Positions 1 to 8,341 of a stretch of 64,000 nt of DNA are shown here, piece by piece (the first letter of the stretch is position 1; every line of letters starts with the position of its first letter). The stretch lies in assembly GCA_964542585.1 (NCBI GenBank), contig CAZIUI010000008.1:29480-93479 (forward strand), in the 5' to 3' direction. Source of the stretch: CAYYUA01 sp964542585 (GTDB lineage: Bacteria; Bacteroidota; Bacteroidia; CAILMK01; CAYYUA01). A program made the position numbers and the translations under genes. The notes beneath the pieces are model-generated. The model saw only the letters and a list, made by a program, of their open reading frames with translations, had not been told where the DNA came from and made no database searches.

Positions 1-105
1 GCTGCCATTCCATTTTTTGGATTCCTGGCGATCCTAACGGCCCTGGATGTGTACTACAACCACAACCCTGAAGCCTTTGAAGATAACCAACGTCCTGAAC
101 CTTAG
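1..105 (+). CDS. C-terminal end of an unidentified membrane protein (partial)
   Basis: A reading frame enters from the left edge and runs 34 codons to TAG. The visible part is a hydrophobic stretch (IPFFGFLAILTALDVYY) followed by a short polar, acidic tail ending NQRPEP, which suggests the last membrane segment and cytoplasmic or periplasmic tail of an integral membrane protein. The stop lies directly against the stop of the convergent yqgE gene. Too little is present to name a family. Confidence 0.5.
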   Translation, partial: AAIPFFGFLAILTALDVYYNHNPEAFEDNQRPEP

Positions 106-690
106 TTAATTCAATTGAGGATCATTAGGTGAGTTTGCTAGCAGCGAGTACGTACCCCCTAAGGATCTAAGGACCGCTTGCCACATGGCATCGGTATCAC
201 TTGAAAAAACAATTTCACTATTAGCCTCGATAACAAACCAGCTTTTTTGTTCAAGCTCTTGCTCTAACTGGCCAGCACCCCATCCCGAATAACCCAGGAA
301 AAATCGAAAATTCTCAACCGCTGCGTGGTCACTTTGAAGCAAGTGCTTGAGGGATTCAAATGAGGCGCCCCAGTAAACCTCAGGAATGATCTCCATATCC
401 GGTTCTGCAAGGTAGTCATCTTTATGTAAGAGATGGAGGGTTTCTTGCTGGACCGGCCCACCTGTAAATAGCGGAAAATCCCGTTTAACATCAAAGTCAA
501 CCACCTCATCTAAATTAACCCCTGCGGAGCGATTCAGTACAAAACCAAAAGACCCTGCATCCTCTTGGTGTTCGGTAAGCAAAACAACCGTTCTACTAAA
601 ATTCGGATCCGGTAAAAAGGGATCGGAAATCAGCAATTTTCCCGCTCCTGGTTCAACTTGTCGATGTTTTACTTGACTAAAGTCTATCAT
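106..690 (-). CDS. yqgE: YqgE/AlgH family protein (DUF179)
   Basis: 194 residues, a usual length for the YqgE/AlgH family. The N-terminal region carries the family pattern: GKLLISDPFLPDPNFSRTVV, then a GSFGFVLNR block, FTGGPVQQ (about residues 75-82) and a C-terminal FFLGYSGWGAGQLEQEL block. All are recognisable DUF179 signatures. The biochemical role is not established; the name AlgH comes from an alginate regulator of Pseudomonas. It is divergent from the YifB gene, with about 170 bases between the starts, and convergent with the partial membrane protein at the left edge. No signal peptide is seen, so it is probably cytoplasmic. Confidence 0.93.
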   Translation of the reverse strand: MIDFSQVKHRQVEPGAGKLLISDPFLPDPNFSRTVVLLTEHQEDAGSFGFVLNRSAGVNLDEVVDFDVKRDFPLFTGGPVQQETLHLLHKDDYLAEPDMEIIPEVYWGASFESLKHLLQSDHAAVENFRFFLGYSGWGAGQLEQELEQKSWFVIEANSEIVFSSDTDAMWQAVLRSLGGTYSLLANSPNDPQLN

Positions 691-859
691 ATTTTATGCA
701 ATTTTACAGATGAAATACTTATGACATTATTTAAATTCGAACTATTATCCCATTTTGGTTCCAAAAATTGTACTAAAAATCAAGGCAGGCAATCCCTACC
801 CATCATGAGCCAACAAAATTTCATTTACCCTTTAACAGGTTTTCAAAAGTAAAATCTCC

Positions 860-2398
860 ATGCTAGTTAAAACTTACGGTAGTGCAGTTTTCGGAATAGA
901 TGCCCAAACCATAACCCTGGAAGTTGATGTGAGCTCGGGTACTGGCTTTTCTATCGTAGGACTTCCCGATAATGCGGTGCGCGAAAGTATGGAGCGAATG
1001 CAGGGTGCTATCAAAAACAACGACTACAATTTCCCCAGAAAGCGTACTGTCGTAAACATGGCACCAGCAGATATCCGGAAGGAGGGCGCTGCGTATGATC
1101 TTCCGATAGCCCTGGGAATATTGGCTGCCTCCCGTCAGGTAAAACCCGATCATTTAGCCGAATACCTCATTATGGGTGAACTTTCCCTGGATGGTAGCCT
1201 TAAGCCTATCCATGGCGCTTTACCCATAGCCATCCAAGCGCGAAAAGAAGGCTTTAAAGGCATGATCCTTCCCTCCGAGAATGCCCGTGAAGCTGCTATC
1301 GTGGATGACATGGAAGTTTACGGAGTTCAGACGATTACTGAAACCATTGACTTTTTTAACCAAGAGCAAGCTTTAGAACCTGTAAAAGTTCAAACACGGG
1401 AGGAGTTTTTTGAACAACAACAGACCTACCATGTAGACTTTGCGGATGTGCGGGGTCAGGAGAACATAAAGCGCGCCCTGGAGATTGCAGCTGCCGGAGG
1501 TCACAATATCATCCTGGTAGGTCCGCCGGGTTCTGGTAAAACCATGCTTGCTAAGCGGGTACCTACAATCCTGCCACCCTTGAATTTATATGAGGCATTG
1601 GAAACCACGAAAATCCATTCTGTTGGCGGTCAACTTCCCAATAATGCATCGCTGGTAGCCAGTCGGCCTTTCCGATCGCCTCATCACACGATAAGCGATG
1701 TAGCCCTGGTGGGAGGAGGTGGCCTTCCTCAGCCAGGAGAAATTTCTTTGTCGCATAATGGTGTTCTTTTTCTGGATGAGCTTCCTGAATTTAAACGAAC
1801 CGTGCTGGAAGTATTACGGCAGCCAATGGAGGAAGGCCGGGTAAGTATTTCACGCGCCAAGTTTACAGTGGACTACCCCGCTAATTTTATGCTGATCTCA
1901 TCCATGAACCCCTGCCCTTGTGGTTATTACAATCACCCCGACAAAGAATGCGTCTGCTCATCAGGAGTGGTTCAGAAATACCTAAACAAAATTTCCGGAC
2001 CGTTACTAGATCGCATTGATATCCACATAGAGGTCACGCCTGTCGACTTTGAAGAGCTAAGTTCCAATGCCAGAGCCGAAACCAGTGCAGAAGTGCGTGA
2101 ACGGGTGGTAAAAGCAAGAAACCTTCAAGAAGGGCGGTTTCAAGAGCAAGAAGGCATGTTTACGAATGCTCAAATGCCCACCAAACAGGTGCGGAATGTT
2201 TGCCAGATTTCACAAGCCGGCCAGAACCTGTTAAAATCGGCCATGGAAAAGCTAAGCCTATCTGCAAGAGCTTATGACCGGATACTTAAAGTGGCCCGTA
2301 CCATAGCCGACCTTGCTGAAGCTGACAATATTGAAGTGGAGCATTTGGCGGAAGCCATACACTTTCGCAGTTTGGATCGGGAAGATTGGGCAGGCTAA
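860..2398 (+). CDS. YifB/ComM family Mg-chelatase-like AAA+ ATPase
   Basis: 512 residues, full length for the family. The N-terminal Lon-protease-like domain (about 1-170) begins MLVKTYGSAVFGIDAQ and includes the GLPDNAVRES block. The AAA+ Mg-chelatase domain follows, with Walker A GPPGSGKT (Lys227), a Walker B-like LFLDELPEF, and the cysteine motif NPCPCGYY. The C-terminal helical domain contains SARAYDRILKVARTIADL. ComM is a hexameric helicase that promotes branch migration during integration of DNA taken up by transformation in Vibrio and relatives; that role is known for the family and inferred here. It is followed at once by a strong hairpin terminator shared with the convergent IscA-like gene. 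Confidence 0.95.
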   Translation: MLVKTYGSAVFGIDAQTITLEVDVSSGTGFSIVGLPDNAVRESMERMQGAIKNNDYNFPRKRTVVNMAPADIRKEGAAYDLPIALGILAASRQVKPDHLAEYLIMGELSLDGSLKPIHGALPIAIQARKEGFKGMILPSENAREAAIVDDMEVYGVQTITETIDFFNQEQALEPVKVQTREEFFEQQQTYHVDFADVRGQENIKRALEIAAAGGHNIILVGPPGSGKTMLAKRVPTILPPLNLYEALETTKIHSVGGQLPNNASLVASRPFRSPHHTISDVALVGGGGLPQPGEISLSHNGVLFLDELPEFKRTVLEVLRQPMEEGRVSISRAKFTVDYPANFMLISSMNPCPCGYYNHPDKECVCSSGVVQKYLNKISGPLLDRIDIHIEVTPVDFEELSSNARAETSAEVRERVVKARNLQEGRFQEQEGMFTNAQMPTKQVRNVCQISQAGQNLLKSAMEKLSLSARAYDRILKVARTIADLAEADNIEVEHLAEAIHFRSLDREDWAG

Positions 2399-2430
2399 AA
2401 AAAGGGGAAATGCTTAGCATATCCCCTTTT
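2397..2430. terminator. Bidirectional intrinsic terminator between yifB and the IscA-like gene
   Basis: An almost perfect inverted repeat: AAAAGGGGA and AATGC on the left arm pair with GCAT and ATCCCCTTTT on the right arm around a TTA loop, with A/T runs on both sides. It sits immediately after the YifB stop and 26 bases beyond the stop of the convergent IscA-like gene, so it can serve both. Confidence 0.8.
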
Positions 2431-2455
2431 CCAATAATTTGTTTCTGATAAACGA

Positions 2456-2785
2456 TTAAACAGCAAAGCTTTCACCGCAACCACAAGTTCGCGTGGCATT
2501 AGGGTTGTAAAATTGAAAGCCTTTGCCATTGAGTCCATCAGTAAATTCCAGTTCTGTTCCGTGGAGATATAAATAGCTCTTCATGTCCACGACAACCTTC
2601 ATATCACTTCCGGCATCAAATTCCTGATCACCCTCTTTGCTTTTGTTATCAAAATCCAGGTAATAGGATAGGCCAGAGCAACCGCCTCCCTGAACAGCAA
2701 CGCGTACAAAATAGGAGTCATCGTAGCCTTGTTCTTTTTTAAATTCAAGTAGTTTATCCTTGGCTTTTTCTGATACGGTTATCAT
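2456..2785 (-). CDS. HesB/IscA/SufA family iron-sulfur cluster assembly protein
   Basis: 109 residues, the standard length of A-type Fe-S carriers. The three conserved cysteines are visible: Cys36 in GGGCSGLSY, and Cys101 and Cys103 in TCGCGESF near the C-terminus. These proteins bind an Fe-S cluster or iron and pass it to target apoproteins in the cytoplasm. The gene stands alone (no suf or isc genes beside it), has its own promoter at 2852-2880, and ends at the terminator shared with yifB. IscA, SufA and ErpA cannot be told apart from sequence reading alone. Confidence 0.93.
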   Translation of the reverse strand: MITVSEKAKDKLLEFKKEQGYDDSYFVRVAVQGGGCSGLSYYLDFDNKSKEGDQEFDAGSDMKVVVDMKSYLYLHGTELEFTDGLNGKGFQFYNPNATRTCGCGESFAV

Positions 2786-2851
2786 AGCGCTTTACTTTAG
2801 ATTTGTCAATCAGAGTAACAGGTATTATTTAGAAATGTTCTAATTAAAACT

Positions 2852-2880
2852 CAAAGGTAAAGATTCTGCACTTTTACCAA
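2852..2880 (-). promoter_or_regulatory. Bacteroidota-type promoter of the IscA-like gene
   Basis: Read on the minus strand: TTG at 2880-2878, an 18-base spacer, then TACCTTTG at 2859-2852, a full match to the Bacteroidota consensus TTG...TAnnTTTG. The implied transcription start near 2845 leaves a leader of about 60 bases before the ATG at 2785. Confidence 0.6.
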
Positions 2881-2921
2881 AATAACTTCAAAACCAGCTT
2901 GAGCGGTAAGCGATCACTTCT

Positions 2922-3956
2922 ATGACAATCGACAGCGGCTATGATATAACTTTTAATGCAGAGCTACGTTACCGCAACACTTTCTGGGTTCCGGCTACCG
3001 CTCAATGCTTGGGTAACATCTACACTACAAAAGGCGCTGAGGCTTTACTTGCTGAGCCATCTATTCAGGGATTATCTCTATTAGTTCTAGGGGGTGGAAG
3101 CAACATCCTTTTTACACAGCCTTACGAGGGTTGCGTTATCCTGAACAGTTTAATGGGGAAGGAGAAGACATCAGAAGATGAGGAGCATGTTTACTTGAAA
3201 GCCTATGCCGGAGAAAATTGGCATGAACTCGTGAACTTTGCAGTAGACAGAAATTGGGGCGGTATAGAAAACCTGGCCCTGATACCAGGTACCGTTGGCG
3301 CAGCTCCTATTCAAAATATCGGGGCTTACGGTGTGGAACTAAAAGATGTCTTCTATAACCTTGAAGCATTAAACCTGGCAAATGGAAGAATATCCACTTT
3401 CAATTATGCAGATTGTCAATTTGGGTATCGAAACAGTGTCTTTAAACAGGGGCTAAGGGGTCAATACCTGATTTTATCAGTGACGCTAAAGCTTTTTAAA
3501 AATCCAAAGCCAATTACAGAATACAAGGGGCTTAAGCAAGCGCTTGAGGAGCTCGGTTTAAGTCAACCATCAATTCAGGAAATGCGGGATATTGTGGCCA
3601 CTATTAGGCGCGAAAAATTGCCTTACCCGGATGAAGCCGGTAACGCAGGTAGCTTTTTCAAGAACCCCTATATATCCAAAAGGGCATTAAGAAGCATTCA
3701 AGAAACCTATCCGTCTATACCGTATTTCCCCCAGCCTGACGGCCTTAATAAAATACCAGCCGCCTGGCTGATTGAAAACGCGGGTATGAAAGGCGTCCGT
3801 GATGGGCCGGTAGGTACGCATACCAATCAGCCATTGGTAGTTGCCAATTATGGGGGTGCCACCGGTAAGCAGGTATATGCCTTTGCTATGCGGGTAAAAA
3901 AAGCCGTTCAGGAGATGTTTGGCATTGAGCTTCAGCCAGAGGTGCGGATCTTTTAG
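2922..3956 (+). CDS. murB: UDP-N-acetylenolpyruvoylglucosamine reductase MurB
   Basis: 344 residues, close to the E. coli type I MurB (342). MurB reduces UDP-GlcNAc-enolpyruvate to UDP-MurNAc with NADPH and FAD, the second committed step of peptidoglycan precursor synthesis in the cytoplasm. FAD-binding blocks are visible: LLVLGGGSNILF, ENLALIPGTVGAAPIQNIGA, and YGVELKDV. The catalytic serine lies in GNAGSFFKNP, and the C-terminal substrate-binding part contains AAWLIENAGMKG. The stop overlaps the stop of convergent batE by four bases. Confidence 0.97.
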   Translation: MTIDSGYDITFNAELRYRNTFWVPATAQCLGNIYTTKGAEALLAEPSIQGLSLLVLGGGSNILFTQPYEGCVILNSLMGKEKTSEDEEHVYLKAYAGENWHELVNFAVDRNWGGIENLALIPGTVGAAPIQNIGAYGVELKDVFYNLEALNLANGRISTFNYADCQFGYRNSVFKQGLRGQYLILSVTLKLFKNPKPITEYKGLKQALEELGLSQPSIQEMRDIVATIRREKLPYPDEAGNAGSFFKNPYISKRALRSIQETYPSIPYFPQPDGLNKIPAAWLIENAGMKGVRDGPVGTHTNQPLVVANYGGATGKQVYAFAMRVKKAVQEMFGIELQPEVRIF

Positions 3957-4726
3957 CTTACTTGCACAATAGCGAGGTTTTTTGATTTCACCCAGCCTTG
4001 CTGACCACTCGGGAGTAGCACTTGGTGCCAATTGTTTAATTGATCCGTTAGGCGGACCTTTAGGCCACCTTGTAACACAAAACGGTCTTTGCTAGCGGCA
4101 TCGGGAGCGCTTTTAACGGCAACGCTCGGCTGTATAACAATGGCATCATCATGGTTGGTGATGAGCTTATAGCGTTCAATGGTTAACCATAAGCTGATCG
4201 CAAAAACCATGAATGTAATAAACCCTATGAATGAACATAAACGTTGAATTCTTCTTCTGCGCAACAACAAACGTCCTAGCCCCGCTAATCCCACTACCCA
4301 AGCTAATGAAATGGTGGTATTAACCCAGGTTTGAAGGGGCCAGTTTTGAAGGATTTTATCCCATACTCGATAAATTAGAGGCTTGTTCTGGCGGGTAATA
4401 GAATCCGTAACTTGTTTACGAGCCAGGGAAAGGTTATGCGTTAAGGCCTCCCAGTTTCCGCTTAGCAATTTGGCTCTTTCATAGGAAAGGATGGCCATTG
4501 GTAAAGCTCTTTGCTTGTAATAAGCATTACCCAGGTTGTAATACAGCTCTTTGGAACGATAGCCCATACGAATTAAGCTATCATAACAGCCAATGGCCTT
4601 TTGATACTTTTTGTGCTTATAAGCTTGGTTACCCTCCTTGAATAAATCTTTGAAGGAGCCTTCTGCACACGTGGTGATTTGGATGCCTAAAAGCATTAAA
4701 ATTAAGGTACCCGTAAACTTCATCAT
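3953..4726 (-). CDS. batE: BatE: TPR and SH3-like aerotolerance protein
   Basis: 257 residues and the last gene of the batABCDE arm. An N-terminal signal peptide (to about residue 21, ending TTCAEG) is followed by TPR motifs (about 28-105, including QAYKHKKYQKAIGCYDSL and NLGNAYYKQ), two membrane segments (about 135-185), and a C-terminal SH3-like domain (about 200-257, with the WVKSKNLAIV pattern). BatE of Bacteroides/Leptospira-type clusters is thought to act in an envelope complex with BatA-D; the biochemical job is not known. Its start overlaps the batD stop by four bases (ATGA), indicating translational coupling. Confidence 0.88.
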   Translation of the reverse strand: MMKFTGTLILMLLGIQITTCAEGSFKDLFKEGNQAYKHKKYQKAIGCYDSLIRMGYRSKELYYNLGNAYYKQRALPMAILSYERAKLLSGNWEALTHNLSLARKQVTDSITRQNKPLIYRVWDKILQNWPLQTWVNTTISLAWVVGLAGLGRLLLRRRRIQRLCSFIGFITFMVFAISLWLTIERYKLITNHDDAIVIQPSVAVKSAPDAASKDRFVLQGGLKVRLTDQLNNWHQVLLPSGQQGWVKSKNLAIVQVS

Positions 4727-6528
4727 GACACCGAAATTTCAGCCTCAAGGTTATTGATCAGTCTTGATGCGCGCTGATACAATTCCTGTTTGTTGGTATT
4801 AATACCAGAGGGGGTATAGGTAGCCATCTCACAACATTTGATCAGCTCAAACAATTCTTCCGCATTTTGATGGCTTACGCCATTTGAAAGCAGCTTATGC
4901 TGAACCTGATCCTGTCTCATTTCAGAAACTTTAATACCTAATTTTCCGCCAGCATAACCCCATAAAGCCCAACTCATAGCCTCAAAAAAAGCCTGATGCT
5001 CACCGGACTTAATGGCCTTTTGCGCTGCTTTTAACTGACGATTGGCCAGTGTTTTGGCGTTTGAGGTATGCTGAACGGCAAGCAATCCCCATTTTTGCTT
5101 TTGCCACCAAACCAAGCCCCCTATCAGCAAGAAGGGCGCTAAGGTTAATCCCCAGAAAGGTGCTGAAAAAACAAATCCTAAAGGATTTTTGGTGAGGTGT
5201 CCGGATGAAACTTTGATGTACCTTATATCCTTTTCAATGGATTTTACAGATGGCTGATCGGGTAATAATTCGCTTCCTGCTAACATTGAGTCCTCACCCT
5301 TCACCCCTGGCTGAACGCGAATCGTATAGGATGGGGTGCTTTCCGTAATGTACCGCTGCTTGTTGGGATCAAAATAAGTAAAGCTGATGGGGTCAATTTC
5401 ATGACGGCCGGGAGAGCGAGGCACAATGGGATATTTAAAAGTTTTAACACCTTTCACAACACCACTTTTCGCACTAATACGAGAAATGGTCTTAGGTTGA
5501 TAATTGGAAAAAACCCGGGAAAGATTTAGCTTAAGGGGCTGTAATTTATTTAAATTACCCTGCCCCCGTAACGATAATTTGAGTTCTACCGGTTTGTTAA
5601 GAGTCGTTTGGGAGCTACTTAGCTGACTAGAAAAATCAAACTGGCCAACCAAACCGGAAAATCCTTTAGAAGGCTGATCCGGCAAAGGTTTTACGTCAAT
5701 CTTGACCGGGTTACTTGAGACTGTTAGTGTTTTGGTTTTGTACTCCCTTCGGAAGCGGGAAAATACCCCTTCACCATTTTCATCAGCACGATACCGTACA
5801 TTAAATTTCATTCTGAACGGGTCTACCTTTAAGGTTCCTGCCATTTGAGGAAACAATGCCACTTTGCTTAAAACAGCCGTCTTGAATCGCTTCCCATTGA
5901 CTCGTTCAGCCTTTACTTGAAATTTTTCCGGATCCTTAATGGTCTCTTTCCAAAATCCTTTAAACTGCGGTGTATTCTTTACTTCATAATCCGTTACCCC
6001 TACATTGATGAACAGTTTATAAACCGCCCGAATTTGTTCTCCACGATAAGGTTCCGTATTATTGACGATACACTTGATATAGAGATTTTCCCGAATACGC
6101 TTGATAATTGATTCTTTATTAGCCTTATTTTTCTTTTCTCGATCAGCCTCTTTCGCTACTTTCAGGGTGACGGGTTCGGTTTTTATTGTTTCCCCATCCT
6201 TCACAACTTTCGCTGAACCGATGCGAAAGGATCCTTTCCTTTTAGGCTTGAGCTTATAGGTATAGCTCATCGTCATCGAAAAGTTACCGTTCACACTTTT
6301 TCGTTTGATCGATTTAGCGGGGCCCCAAACAACATTGAAGTACCGAAAAGAAGGCGGCTGGAAAGAATGGCCCTTACCAAGCAGCTTAAACGTAATACGA
6401 AAACTTTCATTAGCGCTAACCTGATCGCGTTTGAGCTCAGCACGGAAATCTTTATCCTGGGCACTGGCACCGCACACCCAGGCCATCATCCAAAGCCCTA
6501 AAAAAAGCCACCGTAGCATGCTTACCAT
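4723..6528 (-). CDS. batD: BatD family protein
   Basis: 601 residues, typical of BatD. A signal peptide (to ASAQ, about residue 24) precedes several beta-sandwich modules of the BatD family; the first begins FRAELKRDQVSANESFRITF, and the VKIDVKPLP linker introduces the next. One transmembrane segment sits near residue 455-475 (FWGLTLAPFLLIGGLVWW), followed by a cytoplasmic helical tail with a WALWGYAGGKLGI element. BatD is a periplasm-facing partner of the von Willebrand factor A proteins BatA and BatB. The gene overlaps batC by seven bases and batE by four, so all are probably co-translated. A second BatD-like protein lies in the other arm at 12677. Confidence 0.92.
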   Translation of the reverse strand: MVSMLRWLFLGLWMMAWVCGASAQDKDFRAELKRDQVSANESFRITFKLLGKGHSFQPPSFRYFNVVWGPAKSIKRKSVNGNFSMTMSYTYKLKPKRKGSFRIGSAKVVKDGETIKTEPVTLKVAKEADREKKNKANKESIIKRIRENLYIKCIVNNTEPYRGEQIRAVYKLFINVGVTDYEVKNTPQFKGFWKETIKDPEKFQVKAERVNGKRFKTAVLSKVALFPQMAGTLKVDPFRMKFNVRYRADENGEGVFSRFRREYKTKTLTVSSNPVKIDVKPLPDQPSKGFSGLVGQFDFSSQLSSSQTTLNKPVELKLSLRGQGNLNKLQPLKLNLSRVFSNYQPKTISRISAKSGVVKGVKTFKYPIVPRSPGRHEIDPISFTYFDPNKQRYITESTPSYTIRVQPGVKGEDSMLAGSELLPDQPSVKSIEKDIRYIKVSSGHLTKNPLGFVFSAPFWGLTLAPFLLIGGLVWWQKQKWGLLAVQHTSNAKTLANRQLKAAQKAIKSGEHQAFFEAMSWALWGYAGGKLGIKVSEMRQDQVQHKLLSNGVSHQNAEELFELIKCCEMATYTPSGINTNKQELYQRASRLINNLEAEISVS

Positions 6529-7304
6529 TCCTTTTGATTATCCGAATTGGGGCTACCCTTACGCTTTTTCTTAAGGATCTTACGCTGTAGATCCGTTTCA
6601 TTAGCCTGAATAGCCTTTAGGATCTGCTGCATTTGACGTTTACTCATTTGCTGATTATCCCCTTTTTTAGCACCCGTTTTTTGGGCTTTCTGCTGCTTTT
6701 GGGGTTGCTGCTGACGTTCCTGTTTGTTTTGGTTTTGCTTTTTTTCCTGTTGACGCTGGTTTTTCTTGGCCTGCCGCTTTTTGTTCTTATTGCTCTTCTG
6801 CTTTTTCCCCTTATTCTGCTTTTTATTAGATTGTTTATCCTGCTTTTTACGCTGCTTTTTTTGCTTTTGCTGTTTTTTGCGCTTTTTAAGGGCGTAAGAA
6901 AGGTTGTAACGGGCCTCTTCATTTTTGGGATTGAGCCGCAACGCTTTTTTGTAAGCTTTAATGCTCTTATCCAGCTTTTTAGCTTTTAAAAAAGCATTGC
7001 CCATGTTATGGTACGCCTTAGCCTTAATAGCTTCTTTATCAGCATTTTGAACCACCTGATTGAACTTCTCAGCCGCTTGCTTATACCGCTGCTGTTTAAC
7101 CAGGGTATTGGCCAGGTTATACCGGGCTGTGTTAAAGTCAGAACCTTCCTTAAGGGATTTGCGGAATTTAACCTCGGCTTCGCTATAGGCTTCATCCTTA
7201 TAGGCCTGGTTGCCTTTTCGGGCCAGGCTACGCTCATTCTGCGCAAACCCTGAGGCGGTGATCAAAAGGGCAATCGCAAAAAGCCAATACCTCCGTAAAT
7301 ACAT
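6522..7304 (-). CDS. batC: BatC: TPR protein with long Lys/Gln-rich tail
   Basis: 260 residues. A signal peptide ends at GFAQ (about residue 22). TPR motifs occupy about 25-135 (AYSEAEVKFRKSLKEG, AYHNMGNAFLKAKKLDKSI, KALRLNPKNEEARYNLSYAL). Residues about 138-215 are almost only Lys, Gln, Asn and Arg, a low-complexity basic tail. TPR-containing BatC proteins are accessory members of Bat clusters. The tail makes the opposite strand of 6633-6989 read as a falsely hydrophobic ORF. It overlaps batD by seven bases and lies two bases after batB. Confidence 0.88.
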   Translation of the reverse strand: MYLRRYWLFAIALLITASGFAQNERSLARKGNQAYKDEAYSEAEVKFRKSLKEGSDFNTARYNLANTLVKQQRYKQAAEKFNQVVQNADKEAIKAKAYHNMGNAFLKAKKLDKSIKAYKKALRLNPKNEEARYNLSYALKKRKKQQKQKKQRKKQDKQSNKKQNKGKKQKSNKNKKRQAKKNQRQQEKKQNQNKQERQQQPQKQQKAQKTGAKKGDNQQMSKRQMQQILKAIQANETDLQRKILKKKRKGSPNSDNQKEW

Positions 7305-7306
7305 CC

Positions 7307-8341
7307 TTACAGGTTTAATTTTTCAAAAAACTTACTGCTTCTTTCCGTGAGCAAAAACTCAAGGAGTAAAAGCACCAAGGCTCCAGCTAAAAAATACTGG
7401 AACTGGTCACTATAATCCGTGTAAACTTTTTTATCGATTTTTCGCTGCTCCATTTGGTTTAGTGCTTTATCAAACGCTTTTACAGTTTGCCGATTATTCT
7501 TTAAAGGTAAATAAACCCCATCACCTTTCTCAGCAATTTGCTGTAAAATATTCTCGTTTAGCTGACTCACAACCACCTCACCTTTTTTATTGCGAACAAA
7601 ATCAACTTGGTTTCCACCCTCCTTCAAAGGTATTGGAGCTCCTTCCTTGGTGCCAACACCTATAGTATGCACAGTAACCCCCTTGTTATTAGCTTTTTTA
7701 ACAGCTTTAAGCGCATCTCCTGAGTGGTTTTCGCCATCCGATATGATTACCACAGCTTGGTGTTGCTCTTGATTTTCATCAAATGCTTCCATGCTAAGCT
7801 CTACAGCATCTCCAATGGCTGTTCCCTGCGTTGGTACCATTTCCGTGCTCACGGTATTCAAAAAAAGATTAGCGGCCGAATAGTCTACCGTTAAAGGCAT
7901 CTGCAAATAGGCATTGCCGGCAAAAACAATAAGGCCAACACGGTCATTAACCAATTTATTAAGCACCTGACGGATGAAGTACTTAGCTTTTTGTAAACGG
8001 CTGGGTTCAACATCTTCCGTAAGCATGCTCTTGGAAAGATCAAGGGCTATGACCACATCCACCCCTTTCTGTTTGACCTCCTGTTCTTTACTGCCATATT
8101 GCAAATTAGCCAACCCGAATGAAAGCAGTCCGACCGCAACAGCCAGGAGGCCAAGTTTGACCCACCGTTTGTAAGCAGGGAAATCAATAAGAAAGCGCGC
8201 ACCTGTTTGGCTATCACCCCATTGACTGAGGGCCTTCCTTTGACGGTATTGCATCCAAACAAATAATAACAACAGCAGCGGGATAAAGAGCAATCCGTAA
8301 AGGTACCCTTCGTGTTCAAAACGCAACTGATCCCACATCAA
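7307..8341 (-). CDS. batB: BatB: von Willebrand factor A domain membrane protein
   Basis: 344 residues. Membrane segments lie near residues 15-30 and 60-80, then a VWA domain (about 90-300), then a C-terminal membrane segment (about 315-333). The metal-ion-dependent adhesion site (MIDAS) is complete: DLSKS in ALDLSKSMLTEDV, the threonine of PTQGTAIGDA, and the aspartate of VIISDGENHSGD. BatA and BatB are paralogues that contact each other and other Bat proteins at the inner membrane. The gene overlaps batA by four bases and ends two bases before batC. Confidence 0.93.
   Translation of the reverse strand: MMWDQLRFEHEGYLYGLLFIPLLLLLFVWMQYRQRKALSQWGDSQTGARFLIDFPAYKRWVKLGLLAVAVGLLSFGLANLQYGSKEQEVKQKGVDVVIALDLSKSMLTEDVEPSRLQKAKYFIRQVLNKLVNDRVGLIVFAGNAYLQMPLTVDYSAANLFLNTVSTEMVPTQGTAIGDAVELSMEAFDENQEQHQAVVIISDGENHSGDALKAVKKANNKGVTVHTIGVGTKEGAPIPLKEGGNQVDFVRNKKGEVVVSQLNENILQQIAEKGDGVYLPLKNNRQTVKAFDKALNQMEQRKIDKKVYTDYSDQFQYFLAGALVLLLLEFLLTERSSKFFEKLNL

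Noticed and set aside
658..852. 64-codon plus-strand frame before yifB
   Set aside because: It overlaps the yqgE start and has no motif; probably the divergent promoter region.
6633..6989. Highly hydrophobic 118-codon plus-strand frame resembling a multi-helix membrane protein
   Set aside because: It is the exact antisense of the Lys/Gln-rich BatC tail; complements of AAA/CAA codons read as Phe/Leu. No start or conservation supports it.
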